Source: Pomacea canaliculata (taxonomy: Eukaryota; Mollusca; Gastropoda; Architaenioglossa; Ampullariidae). Taken from it: a DNA stretch of 64,000 nt. Within the stretch, counting starts at the first letter, position 1. Each line of letters begins with the position of its first letter. Where the stretch lies: assembly GCF_003073045.1 (NCBI RefSeq), contig NC_037600.1:15020352-15084351 (forward strand), written 5' to 3'. This document shows, piece by piece, positions 51,701-64,000 of the stretch. The position numbers and the translations under genes are program-made. The notes under the pieces are model-generated. The model was not told the DNA's origin and made no database searches. It worked only from the letters and a program-made list of their open reading frames with translations.

Positions 51701-54700
51701 GCGTCCACTCAACGACACTAGACAACACGCTTTGGCTGCACAGCAAAACGTCACCATCCCGCAGTCGGACAAGAAGACTAATGGAATTCGGGCCAGTGTC
51801 GATGGTGGTCACAAGAGTCAAGAGGCTGACCTTCGCACAGAACTTGAGACCAGAGGCAAGAATGTGACTCACAATGAGGGTCGCAGAAAGGAGAGAGTAA
51901 TGTCAGAACAGGAAAGGCAATTTGATGAAAAACAGCAGAGAGAGGTAAGCTGCTACGTCTGCTTTTTTGTTTGCTAACCAGTTAATATTCGGAACTTCAG
52001 GCGAGAATTAGCAAGTAAAGTAACCTTAACGCATCTCTGCCGCTGAGGATACCTTACTGAGTTCTGTACAAATGTTTGATAAGCATGATAACTTTTTCAG
52101 CTTGACTGTGCTGAAAAAAAAGAACAAATTTTTTTCTTACGAGATCAGTTCATGCTGAGTTTCGTATTTAGCTTGTGTGCATGGGGATTTCTTGACAATG
52201 AGTTTGAAGTCGCTGGTGTCAAGTGAAAAGTTGACAATTTAAGCCAAACTTACAGAAGTCAACTTACAGCCCTTATTAAACGTTATTTAAGACTTAATTT
52301 CATGACATCGCGTATAACCCAGTCCTGGAACTTGCATGTTATTAGAATTACACCAAATATTGATATCATAGATCTCATAGTCACTGACAGTGGAGAACAT
52401 AATGATGAAAACTAGCAGGATTCACTCATAACGAATCTTATACGAATCGTAATATTGCACGTAATATTCCTAAATAATTTATGAGTTTTCTTCTTCTCAT
52501 CTGCCTATTTTTTCTGAAGCGCGTTTCTTACGGGTCTTTTCTAAGTTTGGGAGTGTCTACGTAACTGCTATATAAACAACTTCACCAAGGCTTCCTTCAT
52601 ATTTGCCCCATCGAAAGCTGCAATTACGCGCGTACGCTCCCCCCCCCCCCCCCACACACAATTTTTTCTCAATACTAAGGCCCTCTCATATACACACACA
52701 CACACAATTTTTTCTATTAACGTCCTCCCACACACACACAAATACTCTTTCGCCCTCTCGCAAAAAAAAACAACAAAACACACAGACGCTCTCTCTCGCG
52801 CGCTCTCTCTCTCATTAACACACACCCTCGCATACGTATTCTCTCTCTCTCACACAAAAATACATAAAACTTACACCGAAGACGTTAAACCACATTAATG
52901 TTCACACACAGACACTTCTATACGCTGTATTACACTCACACAACCACACAGCCGATCTCGCACGCTCTGTCTTTCACGAATGCACACACTCTTGCACACG
53001 CACTCTCTCACTTCCTCTCACGCACAACATACACTCTCACACAAAACACATGTAAAACACTCACGCACGCACACTCTTACTAACGCACTCCAAAAAAAGA
53101 CTTAAATCAGATTAACGTCTCTCTCTCACATACACACACACCCCAATGCATAGACGCGTGCGCAATGAATAAAGTTCTCGTGTAACGCAGTCGGGGAAAA
53201 TAGCAGAACTGGTAGTTGTGTGAAGGGCTGAATGCTGCTCTCTTCCTGTTTCTGTACGGCCGCCAGATCCGACCTTTTCGCTGGCACGGAGGCTGCAGGC
53301 CACGCGGTGTGGTTGTATGTTTGTTGTTGGAGCCATCAACTACCGCCAGACTTTGATGTCCTTCGTGCAGGAAGGGTACGATGATGGGTGCACACGTGTA
53401 CTTCCGGTGATCTGAACTTACACCACATACACAAAGCAGATATTGTCTCAGTGTGCGTAAAGCCTGCTCCGAATGAAAGTATTTATAATGTTGGTGCGTG
53501 ACGTTTTTACATTTTTCTTAGTCTGTGTGTTCGTTTGTGGCATGGACATTGGCATGTGTGTGTTCGTGTGTAAGCTCCTCGATCTGTATCCAGGCACATA
53601 GGTGTGTGTACTGTTCGTAAATCTGTGTGTGCGCGGTGTATGCATACCTGCGTGCGACGATTTAAACGCATTTTCCAATCCTAAACTAGTTAGTGTTATT
53701 CTCAACAGATTGTCCCCTTTGCATTTGCGTGCGTGTGTGTGTTTTGTGCGCGGTGGGTAGCTTCTGATTAGAACCAGGCACATGATGATTATTATTATTC
53801 TGGGCTTAAGAAACTGCCCTGTTGTTACTCCTCCCACTTCACAACATACAGTTCTGGGAGAGGTGGCGACAAGAACAACAAGAGGAGGAAAGGTCGAGAG
53901 TCAACCACCCTGGAGCCCTGTCCTGCATTCTTGGGCCCTGGACGTCGTGGGCCGGCCCAGTGGGCTTCGGTGTCATCGAAAGGAGGCGGTCAGTCGTGGG
54001 CGGCGATGAGGGCTGCATGACCAGCGAAGGGGACCTTGTCATGAGAGTGGACATCTCGGTCTTCAACGGTCGGTTTGACACCTGCTTTACAGATCTGTGC
54101 TTCTTTTGGGGGTTTCCTTTCTGTACATTCTAATGTTGAGAGATTATGCCGAAAGACTTCATTAGCCTGTGCAAGATAACTATTTCGATCACTTTCTAAG
54201 GATTGTCATTGCTATAATGTGTGCTTCTCTTTGTAGACTGGTAGTAGAAATTGTAGTGGTATCAACCATTTTGTTGTCACGACGTAAAGATGGCCAGGTT
54301 AGACGAAAAAAAGTCTTTTCACGACTGCGACAAAATTAACATCATCAAAAGTTACCCACATTCAGACACATCCATAATTTTACAGCATAAAGGTTAGATA
54401 CCGATATTAAAGCTTCATACAGAAAGTCATATTTAAGGCATTCGCTGCAGTACTCATCTAAATCGGAAATATCGAGTATTTAACATGCTAGCATACCTTA
54501 AGTTCATATATGCATGAAACGTCAGATTCAAAGCAGAGAAAACTTTAAACTAAATCCATCAAGAAGTAGTTAAAATTCTAATCTCTACCAATCCACACCA
54601 CTTTCTTTTGTGTAGTTATAGAGTAGACCGAGTATTTATCATTATCACTTTGTAGTCAACTTGCACAGGCGCATGCAGTTTTCGGAAATGCATGGCTATC

Positions 54701-56506
54701 CTCTAAAACCAGTGTTTTCTTTTAAATGCACATTAGAACCTGTGCAATGCCCCCCCCCCCCCCCCACTACCTCTTTCAATATCCCCGCCATTTTTAAGAT
54801 TCGGAACAACTGCAAAAATTGCATGTTTTCTTTAACAAAATGTATGACTGGGAGAAAAGCAGTTGGGAAGGGTTATTTTCAAGACCTGACAGTTGTCAGA
54901 CGAAAGAAATGATAATGATACTTCCGCTTCTGGCTGATCTAGACAAGAACACCTACTACAAGACACCGGAGGCAGTCGGGAAAGACTTCGAGGCAGACTT
55001 CACGCGCTCGCACGAACCACGTGACCTACTCCTCGTGCTCGACGCCTCGGGCAGTATAGAGGCAGACGACTTCCGTCTGATGAAGGAAGGGGTAGAACTG
55101 ATGGTGGATCTTTTCTGCGGGGGGTTCGGGCCAAACGCTGAAAACAACCGACTAGCGGTTGTTGTGTTTGCCTCGGATATTGACGTGGTGTACAGGTAGG
55201 TGATCAAGCAACCTTTCATTATATGGTAAACTGTTCGATTTTCTGCATGGGAATATTTTTTAATGTCACGGTTATCCAATCTGTTTGCAGATTTAGTGAT
55301 GACCAGTCACCTGAAACAATACGCAATGCCATTTCAAACATGACGCAACCGAACGGCAACACCTGCACGGGGGACGCGCTGCGCTTCGCTCATGACGTCG
55401 TTTATGCACCTGAAAACGGTCCGTTGACGGCTTGTTTTCTAGCGAGTTGCAAATTTAGAATACATTCACAAGTCTCCCCGAAGGAAAATCTTGCATATCA
55501 CAGACTACTAGCTGCCATGTAATTCCCTCCTGGCACTTTTGAAACAGTAATTAGCTGAAGGACGTAACAAACATAAATAGAAAACACACACAGAGTGAGA
55601 AAGATAGTGAATGTTGTAAATTTCAAAGAATGAAATCATTAGAAATAAGAAAAGATACAGCAAAGATATCTGCCACCTGTTCGTTTACTGGTTTCCCCAT
55701 CCATATCTATTCCTATAGGAGCGCTGTACATTTGTGGTGCCCCGAGTAATCATCATCATCATCAATCAATCATCATCATTCATCCATCATCATTCCTTTG
55801 AATGGCAACATGTCCAAACCAAGCAAGTTTTAACCGTATGACAGCAGCAAGCAGTGGTTCCTGATGAACCACCAGGGTGGTGACCGCGTTCCGTAAAAAG
55901 TTACTCGTTTTGTTTTCGGAGTATTCTCCAAAAGCTTTTAGTTTGGAATGCCTGGATTCCTTTCTCCGTCTCATTTAGTAAGGTCTACGTTTCATAGCCG
56001 TACAATATGATGGGAATGACCAGCTTGAATTTGGTGGCAAATATAATAGTAACATGAAAAAGTGTCTTCTCGGTGATTTAATGTTATCTCTAAAGCGCAC
56101 GTGTATAAAAACACCCTGCATAAATCCCCAAATTCCCTGCACTTAGGCACAATAGAATCCAGATTTTCAATTGACACGAACCGCACAAATTGCAGGTGCC
56201 CGAGCTGATGTCGTTCACGACACGCTTCTAGTCACGGACGGCCACTCCAACTGCGGGAAGGTAACTGTGCAGGAAGGGGCAAACCTGCTGCATAACGTCT
56301 CCAATGTCTTCGCTCTTGGAGTGGGCGTGGCCAACGACACAGCTGCGCGCTGGGAGCTCAACTCAGTCGTGTCCAACCGCGACCCGCGGCACATCTTCTC
56401 CCTCTTGCGTTTCCAGGACTTCAAGGGCATGCTGCAGAGCATTCAGCACCGGCGGGGACAGGACTCGTGTCTGCCTATCGTGGCTGACACTTCGGCCGAG
56501 GATTGA
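48702..56506 (+). CDS. Secreted protein with disordered regions, degenerate TSP1 repeat and C-terminal VWA domain
   Basis: Coding exons 48702-49754, 50700-51944, 53852-54068, 54943-55195, 55291-55418 and 56196-56506 total 3207 nt (1068 aa plus stop), all in phase. A signal peptide is at 1-22 (PLVYILLVWFPWTTA). Residues about 145-172 are strongly basic (QRRETRRRQSRRHGSRGR). A short conserved-looking segment (about 334-380, ECQQCDLDLRMLRAAYK then KNLETLKLVLMEAMDR) is split by the first coding intron. Residues about 385-765 are Ser/Arg/His-rich and probably disordered. Residues 791-821 (CILGPWTSW, GVIERRRSV, EGC) resemble a thrombospondin-1 repeat lacking the central CSxTCG cysteines. The VWA domain starts near 866 and has a complete metal site (DASGS at 872-876, TCTGDAL, TDGHSN). 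It has four cysteines, possibly two disulfides. An adhesive extracellular-matrix role is inferred. I do not recognise the family. Confidence 0.87.
49757..50699 (+). other. First coding intron of the VWA gene
   Basis: A 945-bp intron between AAG|GTACGT and TGTTTACAG|AAG. It is AT-rich and ends in a strong polypyrimidine tract with CTCTCTCTCC. Nothing else is recognised. Confidence 0.7.
52620..53150. repeat. Compound microsatellite region (C15, CA, CT, CACG)
   Basis: A run of 15 C at 52639-52653 is followed by about 500 bp of CACACA, CTCTCT and CACGCA tracts separated by short unique pieces. It lies in the 1.9-kb intron between exons ending 51944 and starting 53852. Confidence 0.9.
54750..54764. 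repeat. Poly(C) run of 15
   Basis: Homopolymer in the intron just upstream of the VWA exon at 54943. The length may be unstable or mis-sequenced. Confidence 0.9.
55741..56050 (-). mobile_element. LINE fragment (reverse transcriptase C-terminal region), antisense in VWA-gene intron
   Basis: On the minus strand, partly in different frames, I read IPIILYGYET, then TLLNETEKGIQAFQTKSF, then LVVHQEPLLAAVIRLKLAWF followed by GHVA. These match the common animal LINE tail 'ILLYGCETWTL…ERRIQAFE…EPLLATVKRRKLAWFGHV'. The copy has stops and frame changes and is truncated at both ends. It abuts a CAT-repeat stretch at 55751-55790. It lies between exons 55418 and 56196. Confidence 0.75.
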
Positions 56507-58968
56507 CGGCCTTCTCACGAAAGAGATTCTCTGCCTGGATGCCACCTGCGCCATGTTGGGGCTTCAATAGGCCACCCCCTATAACTGGTGAGGCTCTTTA
56601 GAACGCCCTCAGGCCATGTTAAGGCTCTACCATGACGCCACCCACGTGTTGGGATTTCAGAAATGAGCGTCGCCAGAAATCAGGCTTTAAGGTTGTGTTC
56701 TTGGCGAGAGATGACGCGGCCAAGGTCACCGGAATCTCCTAGTTCCTTATGAAAGCTGATATAGAGTATATGGGATTTACACAGTGTGAAGTCACTACAA
56801 AGTTGAAACATGTCGGCTTAAACCTTACCGCTTGATTAGTTACTCACAGTTCACAATCGCATGTTTGAAGATGTCTCATCCCCAATTCTAAAGAATTCAT
56901 TGCTTAAAAAAAAGCAAACCAACCAAAAACAAAACTACAGCTGCATTGGATTAAAATTACAAAAAAAATCCTTGTCCCTTCATCCCGAAAGACAGTTCCT
57001 GTTTGTTGGTATGAAATGATTCTTCTGGTGATGGGATGATAATTTCAAAGGGTGGTGGGGGTGGAATATGAGAGCTGTTAACTAATCTAGATGGAAAAGG
57101 TAACAACGCTTCACAGGTGGGACATACATAAGATCTCTGTGCTACAAAACACACTCATTCAACTAGAATTTATGTTAACTGTTATTATGAACACCTTTGG
57201 GTGATCATGAGTCAATCCCCCCTACCCCACAAAAAAACATCAGCTTGCTATTCACATGCTTCCACAAAAGCACTTTTAAAGCCAACATTGCGGGTGACTG
57301 ACCTCTATGTTTTCGACAATACTTGAGATTTTAAAAGTAGATACTAATTTATATCATATGTTTTATCTAATCCTCTAATCCTGACTAAGATTGTTTGGCA
57401 AAACTTGATCTTTTTAGGATCATCAGTATTTCAGACCTTTACCAACCCATTGTTGAAAGATACAGGTGAACATCTACAACAGTTTGATCCTGACACAGAT
57501 CACAGGAAGCAAAGAGTACCTCAGATCTATTCAGATATTTGTTCAAGTTAACTAAGGAGTCACCTTTTTTCTGGTTGGAAGATTATGCAGTGTGAGTTTT
57601 GCCTCAATTTCGATATGCAACAACCATTATCCTAACCATCTAGATGCTTAACAATGATGTGGTTGTGAACTGACAACAGCTGTGGGTTTAAGTTTGTTAA
57701 AGTATAGACAGACAATCCAGCCTGATGAGTCTCGACTATAAACAATTTGGAGACGCTTGGCACGGATATTGACGCTATACAAATGTTTTGATCTGGGCTG
57801 GATGTATATTGACTGTTCATAATTTACGGACACTTTAGAATTATTGCTTGGCAAAAATGAATTTATAAAAAATAAAAATTTTCTAATGTGTGACTTTTGC
57901 CCTTTACTGTTTGTAATCTTGTGGATCTGCTGACACTTTTGAAAGGCCTGCCTAAACTGTGCTATTCCATAGTTACTGATGGATAAATGGCACCACAATC
58001 CACACAGCAAATTAATATTCATTATTAAAACTTTTGAAAATCAGTTCTTGAATAGCAGTAAAACACTCCAAGCAGGAAGAGTCAAGCAGAAGCAAATCAC
58101 CTAAGATTATCAGAATAGCCTGACAGATATTTCAAATGAACATTTAAGATTTGTTTATCATGAATGTAGAAAGACTATAAATAAATGATAGTGAATCTCA
58201 ATAGATGGATGGAAAAATTTCAGTCATAACTCAAACTATATGCAACAATTAATCACATAAGAAAAATTTTGTATGTCAAACTGCTTGCCAAAACTGCTGA
58301 TTAATACTGAGCCAGACTTTTGTCAGCTTAAAATGTAAGCATTTCCTATAAAAATGGTTAGAATGCTTTTCTGCTGTTGTTTCAGGTTAAGAGCAATGAC
58401 ATTGCTCCTTGCAAAAATGGTATTTCTTGTAGTGTCCATAATTTTGTAGTAAAGGAATACCTATGGTCAAGGGAAGACAAGAATTTGGAGGCAACTTAAA
58501 AATATACACTTCTAAACCTCTTTATCTTTATTAACAAATGTAAGAAAAATTCTATTAGAAAGCAAGGGAAAACATCCAACAAATAAACATTTATGTATTT
58601 TAAAATACTTTATAGCTGCAACTGCTTTTATCACAATATACAAAAATCAGCATGACTGATTCATTTCCCTTTAGTGCCAATATGTAATTGCTGATGTTTC
58701 AAACGCACTTCAGCTTATTCTTAGCTGTAAACTAACCATCTAAATATGTGCACAAGTATGTGTGCACATACACACACAGAACATACCTAGGCTCTCACAT
58801 GCACAGTCACATATAGCAAATTTCTCACATGAATTTTTCATGCAACAATTAAGCAAATTCCTCACTTTCTTGTCTAGCATTATTATGAACATTGCAAGTC
58901 TCTGCACTAGCTTGAAAAGTCAAAACCAGATGTGGCATTTATAATAGCAACAAATGGGCTGGCAGCCA
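56507..58968. other. Convergent 3' regions of the VWA gene and FOXRED1
   Basis: About 2.5 kb between two stop codons. The first few hundred bases are GC-richer and continue the VWA transcript (repeated GCC-rich phrases near 56580-56650). The rest is AT-rich. An ATTAAA near 56951 may end the VWA transcript. No gene is seen. Confidence 0.5.
58527..58532 (-). promoter_or_regulatory. Poly(A) signal AATAAA, FOXRED1
   Basis: Minus-strand hexamer about 440 nt beyond the FOXRED1 stop codon. Confidence 0.45.
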
Positions 58969-61900
58969 TCACATAAAGCTTTCTTCATTCACCAGTTCAT
59001 CAGTCAGAAATCTGTCAAACTCAAATCGTGTCAAGTCAATAGTTTTGTACTCCCCATCAATGATCAACTCCATAATGGCCCGCCCGACTCCAATAGAATG
59101 CTGCAAGCCATGGCCACCAAGACCGTTGGCAAAGAAAAAGTTTCTGTGGTATGGGTGGTTGCCAATAATAAGATTCTGATCAACGTAATTGTAGTCGTAG
59201 AAGCCTGCCCATGCACCTTTCAGCTGTTAAACAGACAATTAAGACCGTTTTATGAAACCTAATTATCTTCAGCTGATGAGGCTGAGCTATCGTTTGGTTA
59301 TCATATGTTTACTTTAACTGTTTTCTTTGATCTGGTTGGGTATTGTTAAACACACACATTCTTCTTCTTTTTATTATTACTTTTATTATTACCACCCCAA
59401 ATAAAGTAAGGGTGATGAAGATTGTCTCCTTAGACTTATAGTCAGAACAATATACAAAGATTATAACTTTTCTGCCTGGTTGGCCTCATACCTTCAAAGC
59501 TTCCAAAGCTGGTATACGATGCCCTAGCGTCGGTTTGATGTGGTTATTAAAAAAATCATAGTCCACATTAAGATCTTCGATGCTGGGCTCTTCTTTCTGC
59601 AGCACAAAATAAACTCTTAATTTTAGTTCATGTTTAACACACTAACTCTTAGCTATCCAATACAGGCATTGCATCAACTTCAATCACAGCCTTCAATCAA
59701 AGACAGTAGCAATCATGCATAATATATATGGATAAAAAGCCACAGTTTATCTCTCAATCATAAAATTTGTATATCAATACTCCCTGCATTCTAAGAAAAC
59801 TTACTTCAAACTATTTTATAACAATGTGAAATATCTTATCACCAGGATGCAGCTTGGGGAAGGTGAGAAATAACACAATACCAGTTAAGAACCAGAAGAC
59901 AGAAATGAATTAAAAGACTTCCAAGACACGGTGTATGTAATCACAAAATGTTCCAGAAATCCAAATAAACTGGAATATCTTACTCCTGCAGGAGATGCCC
60001 CACAAATGTAGTGACCACTAAAACCCTCTCTGCGACAGTAGACGCCAGTAGGGTCAATTGTGAGAGGCATATCTAAACTTGGGCCATCTGGACAGTGGAT
60101 AACGTACACAAATCTTTTCCTGAGCACAAAAACCATGGATAATAACAAAAACTATTTTTCTGACAACAAAAACCATAAGTAGCATACAAGATACTTATTA
60201 CTTGTTAAAAAAAAAGAAAAATTGCTATCGTCACTTTATATTAATGTAAAGATTTCATTAATTAATGTTACAAACAACTTCCATTTACTGTGTTTGTGAT
60301 GAAGGATTACAGTATACTTATAATGTAAATGCTACAATAACAAGTACCTGAAGTAAATAATTTCATTAAAAAAAGTGCAGTGTTCTTAAAACAAAAATAC
60401 AAGTACAAGAAGGACCTTAAAGGTCTAGTTCTAGTAAGCTGAGCTATACCCAATCGTTAGAAAAAATTTCTGCACCCTACTAGTCCTTTAACCATCATGG
60501 ATTTGGTTTTAAGAATACAACCTTAGATCTCAGACTGTGTAAATACAATGACAGTACATGCAAACTGTTGTTGAAGATCATCCAACCACAGTTAATAGTA
60601 GTAATAATGTCTATTAATTAAAATTGCAAAAAATTATGCATGTGACAGAATAATCTAAGCCAACATTAATCCCATATACGTTTCCTCTCCATTCACCTTG
60701 GCTCAACAGGAAGGGGGATCATAAGATCATCTTGTTTTTCAATGCCAATGCCCGCCTTTCGTGCCAATTCTGCAGCCCATGGGCCTGCACAGTTAACCAC
60801 TGCAGCAAATTTGGTGGTGTGCAGCTTGCCCTCTCGAGTTCGGATCTATGCAAGCAGAAGGAACATATTACACTGCAAAGCCTTTTAAGGCATTTATTTA
60901 AAAAGAATAAAGGAAGAGTGAATGGTGGATTGCAGTTTTGAAAAAAGATCATTACAATTTTGTGAAAGCTTGAGAACAAATAGAAACCAGGTCCAACATT
61001 TAAAATGCTTTACTTTTCTGCTGAAGAAATTTTATTTTTTTTTAGTTTAAATGAAAGAAAACCTGTTAAACAAAACTAAATGGTTTAGCAAAACTAATGC
61101 TAGTATTTATAAAAATATAAAAGTTACATCTGATCATTGAAAAGTATTAAAAAACCACTAACCACTGCATTTGTGAGTGTGTTATGATACTTTCCATCAG
61201 CTGGGTTGATAGTAACATTGGTATATTCAAACTCCTCGACGTCACCAGTGACATACTTGACACCAAGACTTATATTTTTTTGTTTCAAGGCCTTTACTAG
61301 CAGCCAAGGATCAAACCAACCTTCGCCCTCTACACCTGCATGATGGCAACACATTTTTCATGCTTTATAAAACTCAACGATGTTTCTTTATTTGAGCAAA
61401 TATAAGACATGTCAGGTTATTGGAAAAATAATAAGATATATACAAGAGATTAGACAGGTCCAAAAAATTTAACTAGCCCTTAGAATTACTTCAAAGAGAG
61501 TAAGAATTCTTATTAACTTTATTATAAAGAATAAATGAAATAAAAGATACAAACACTATCTCTATATGCATTTTCAGATTAATCTAAAGGACTGTTTCTC
61601 TTTTGCTCTCTCTCCCACACACAAAATTAGAAAGAATACACAAACACTATATATATATTACTCAGCCTGTAAGTGGCAACAACAGCATAATATCTTACCA
61701 TAAGAACCAATTTCAATACCAGCAGTATTTAGCCAGGGAAATTTGGCTGACAGCTGTTCCTTTGTCAGCAAATCAATTTTTGCACCTAATTTTCTGCAAA
61801 AAAAGAAAAAAATGTAGTTCCCAACATCAACTGTGAAAAAAATTGTCTGTTTGATAATCTAATCCACCTACAAGATATCATTTGTTAAGACCTATGTACC

Positions 61901-63861
61901 TGTAAACAGGATACAGTTGGTCTTCACTCAATGATCTGCATTGTTTATTCACAGAAAATTTTCAAATGAAAGTGACCTTTTCTTCAATGTTTTTAGTTTT
62001 ATTTGAGTAGGCTTCATTCAAAACGTGTTTATTTACATTTCACCGATTTTCTCTATGTGATGTCACATTCTATGATTCAACATTCAGCTAGATGTAGATA
62101 GTATAGCTGTTGTTATGGTCTATGAGAAGCTTTGTAAGAGGTTTATGTCTGGTATGATTTCCTCTACCAGGTGGCTCTTCTCTTTATGGTTATATATTGG
62201 GAGACCTTCCCAGGTACTGTGTCTTCTCCCTGAATCCTTTAACATCCACATGGTGTGATGTAACTGTAAGAATGAACCACACTGCTTTCAAACTAAAGTG
62301 TACCTTTGCATCTGAACATTCTTCTCCAGCAGTGGAGCAGAACGAGCCGGCACCAAGAACAAACAGCCACCATGATTAAATTGAACATCAGGTGGGGTTT
62401 CATCTGTGCCAAACAAGTATAGTCAGCTGTACAATTCAGACAAATTGGCTTTGTGTAGGAGTGTTAAGTCTTAACTGAGATGGGTTCCATTTTCAAAGAA
62501 CCATTAACTACCAAGGGAACAACATAATGATTATGTTAATGTACAAGTAGGCACAAAAGTGAAAGAACAAACACTTCATGGAGGCGACAAAAAAATACAC
62601 ACACACACAAAAGACATACCTAACACACTGAGGTGTTCTTTAATGTTGCGAAGAAATTCTGTGGCAAACATGGAAAGCTGTACATTCTCCTCAACAGAAA
62701 ACTGATGACGGATGCCACCCACAGATAACATAGTGGAAGATCGTCCATACTAGATAGTTGTGAAGCATAAACAAGTGTATTAATACTTAATGTTATAAAC
62801 TACTGATGATTTTTGAAATGTTATTATCTGTGCTGAGATTTCTGCTTTCAATCAGTAAGGTTTAGTGAAAAATAGAATAAGTTGAGACTCAAGCAAAATA
62901 AGATTTGCATTAGGCATGCTTACATACTTGTCTTGACTGATAAAATAAAAATACACCAAATAGATACTCACAGATGGATCTCGTTCCACCACCGTCACAC
63001 TTATTCCCTTGGGGTTGCGCTGTTTAAGCCAGTAAGCTACTGATGATCCTATGGCTCCCCCTCCTACAATAAGAAAATCGGTCTCTCGCGGAGCTGTCAA
63101 AGCATCTTCTGCCAGCTGACCTTGGGCAATACCCTATGAGGAAAAGTTCTGTTGAAATTTCCATGCTTGGTCAAGAAACTTTGTGAATATAGTGGAGGGG
63201 ACTTAATGGAGCAGCCCTCCAGAACATGCGCTTCAAGGCTCAACTTCTGCCATCCTGCAGGAAAGAATGGTTTTAACCAAGGAGAGGGAGGTGAAGTATT
63301 TGTGAGGCCAGATAGAAGCAAGACTATTAGGTCAGGTGATATTGCAGGTGCTTATCACCTACCTCTCTTGGCTTAAACTATTCTTTCCCACCCTAAGAGA
63401 TGTTTGGCCTTTACAGGAAAGCATTTGCTTACAGAAAAAAACTTTGTAAATTGGATTCAAAATGGACCACATGTTTTGAGGTGTACATACATGAATATCC
63501 CTTTATCAACTATTAAGAAAATTAAATTCTATAGTCTAGAGAAGCCTACCTAGCATTCGACATTTATCAACAATGCAATTACATTCCTAGCAATCATGTG
63601 AATCAAGAAAAGAATTAATTTATAACTATTTACTTTAAATTCCTCCTTCAGAATTGTCCATGGTGAACGATATCGCCCAGCTTCTGGAATTCTGTCACTG
63701 TTGCTTTCGTCACTATCCCCTCCTGCATGCCTGAGAGTCAACTTACTTGATGTGCAAAATCTTTGACAGGCTTTGTGAAGTCTCAAAATTCTTTGCAATG
63801 GATTTTGTGATTTGAAAGTTGAATGCCACTGGCTTATTAATCTGACCATTTTAATGTCCAT
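58969..63861 (-). CDS. FOXRED1: FOXRED1, FAD-dependent oxidoreductase domain protein (complex I assembly)
   Basis: Coding exons in transcript order: 63861-63634, 63133-62972, 62749-62620, 62403-62304, 61793-61699, 61335-61163, 60845-60697, 60119-59984, 59596-59492, 59223-58969. They total 1533 nt (510 aa plus stop) with every phase matching. The N-terminus ([20 protein letters not shown], then further Arg/Lys and no acids until about residue 50) suits a mitochondrial presequence. The FAD Rossmann motif [17 protein letters not shown] is at about 96-112, then [19 protein letters not shown]. Family blocks follow: [71 protein letters not shown] and [18 protein letters not shown]. Vertebrate FOXRED1 is 486 aa. 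Known role: matrix flavoprotein needed for respiratory complex I assembly. A second ATG at 63849 could also serve as start. Confidence 0.96.
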
Positions 63862-64000
63862 GGGTTTGGTGTGCCTTTGAACTATTAAAAAATAATAAAA
63901 AAAAAACCCTATAAATTATGATAGTAACAAAGTGGATCACGTACACGTACTTCAGGGATAAAATTTTCTTTATTTTAGTAATTTTTCTCTCCACATGCAT
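63862..64000 (-). promoter_or_regulatory. 5' flank of FOXRED1
   Basis: The 139 bp upstream of the FOXRED1 start should contain the 5' UTR or promoter. A poly(A)-rich stretch lies at 63885-63906. No clear core promoter element is seen; the window ends here. Confidence 0.35.

Overview
The window looks like animal nuclear DNA, most likely from a lophotrochozoan and probably a gastropod mollusc. The evidence is AT-rich sequence, intron-dense genes with GT-AG junctions, 3' regions of several kilobases, many CA/GA/TAA microsatellites, LINE fragments and short DNA-transposon derivatives. The phylum is inferred; only 'bilaterian animal' follows firmly from the genes. I see no rRNA, tRNA or CRISPR array.

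Five protein-coding genes can be assembled exon by exon. For four of them the exon lengths sum to an exact multiple of three with matching splice phases. (1) 1024-12624, minus: a SOHLH2-like germline bHLH regulator, 13 coding exons, 801 aa, with an N-terminal domain that reads like a degenerate CheY receiver. (2) 15968-18545, plus: an ABHD14A-like membrane-anchored serine hydrolase, 5 coding exons, 284 aa, with one GC-AG intron. (3) 27470-36332, minus: a Polycomb-like protein (PHF1/MTF2/PHF19 family) with Tudor, two PHD fingers, winged helix and C-terminal chromo-like segment; one internal exon is unresolved. (4) 48702-56506, plus: a 1068-aa secreted protein with two long disordered regions, a small predicted-helical segment, a degenerate thrombospondin-1 repeat and a C-terminal von Willebrand A domain; I recognise the domains but not the family. 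(5) 58969-63861, minus: FOXRED1, a mitochondrial FAD-dependent complex I assembly factor, 10 coding exons, 510 aa.

Layout: genes 1 and 2 are divergent across about 2.6 kb. Genes 2 and 3 are convergent, with long 3' regions whose distal poly(A) signals lie about 310 bp apart. Genes 3 and 4 are divergent across a 9 kb spacer rich in simple repeats (purine-rich block, CA/CG tracts, TAA repeat). Genes 4 and 5 are convergent across about 2.5 kb. The five genes share no pathway, so this is ordinary animal gene order rather than an operon.

Transposon remains sit mainly in introns: an I/Nimb-like LINE piece (2.3 kb), a hAT MITE with perfect 8-bp target duplication (36.8 kb), a probable piggyBac MITE (34.4-34.9 kb), a CR1/L2-like LINE 3' end (37.6-38.2 kb), an antisense LINE piece (55.8-56.05 kb) and a mariner-like fragment (21.0 kb).
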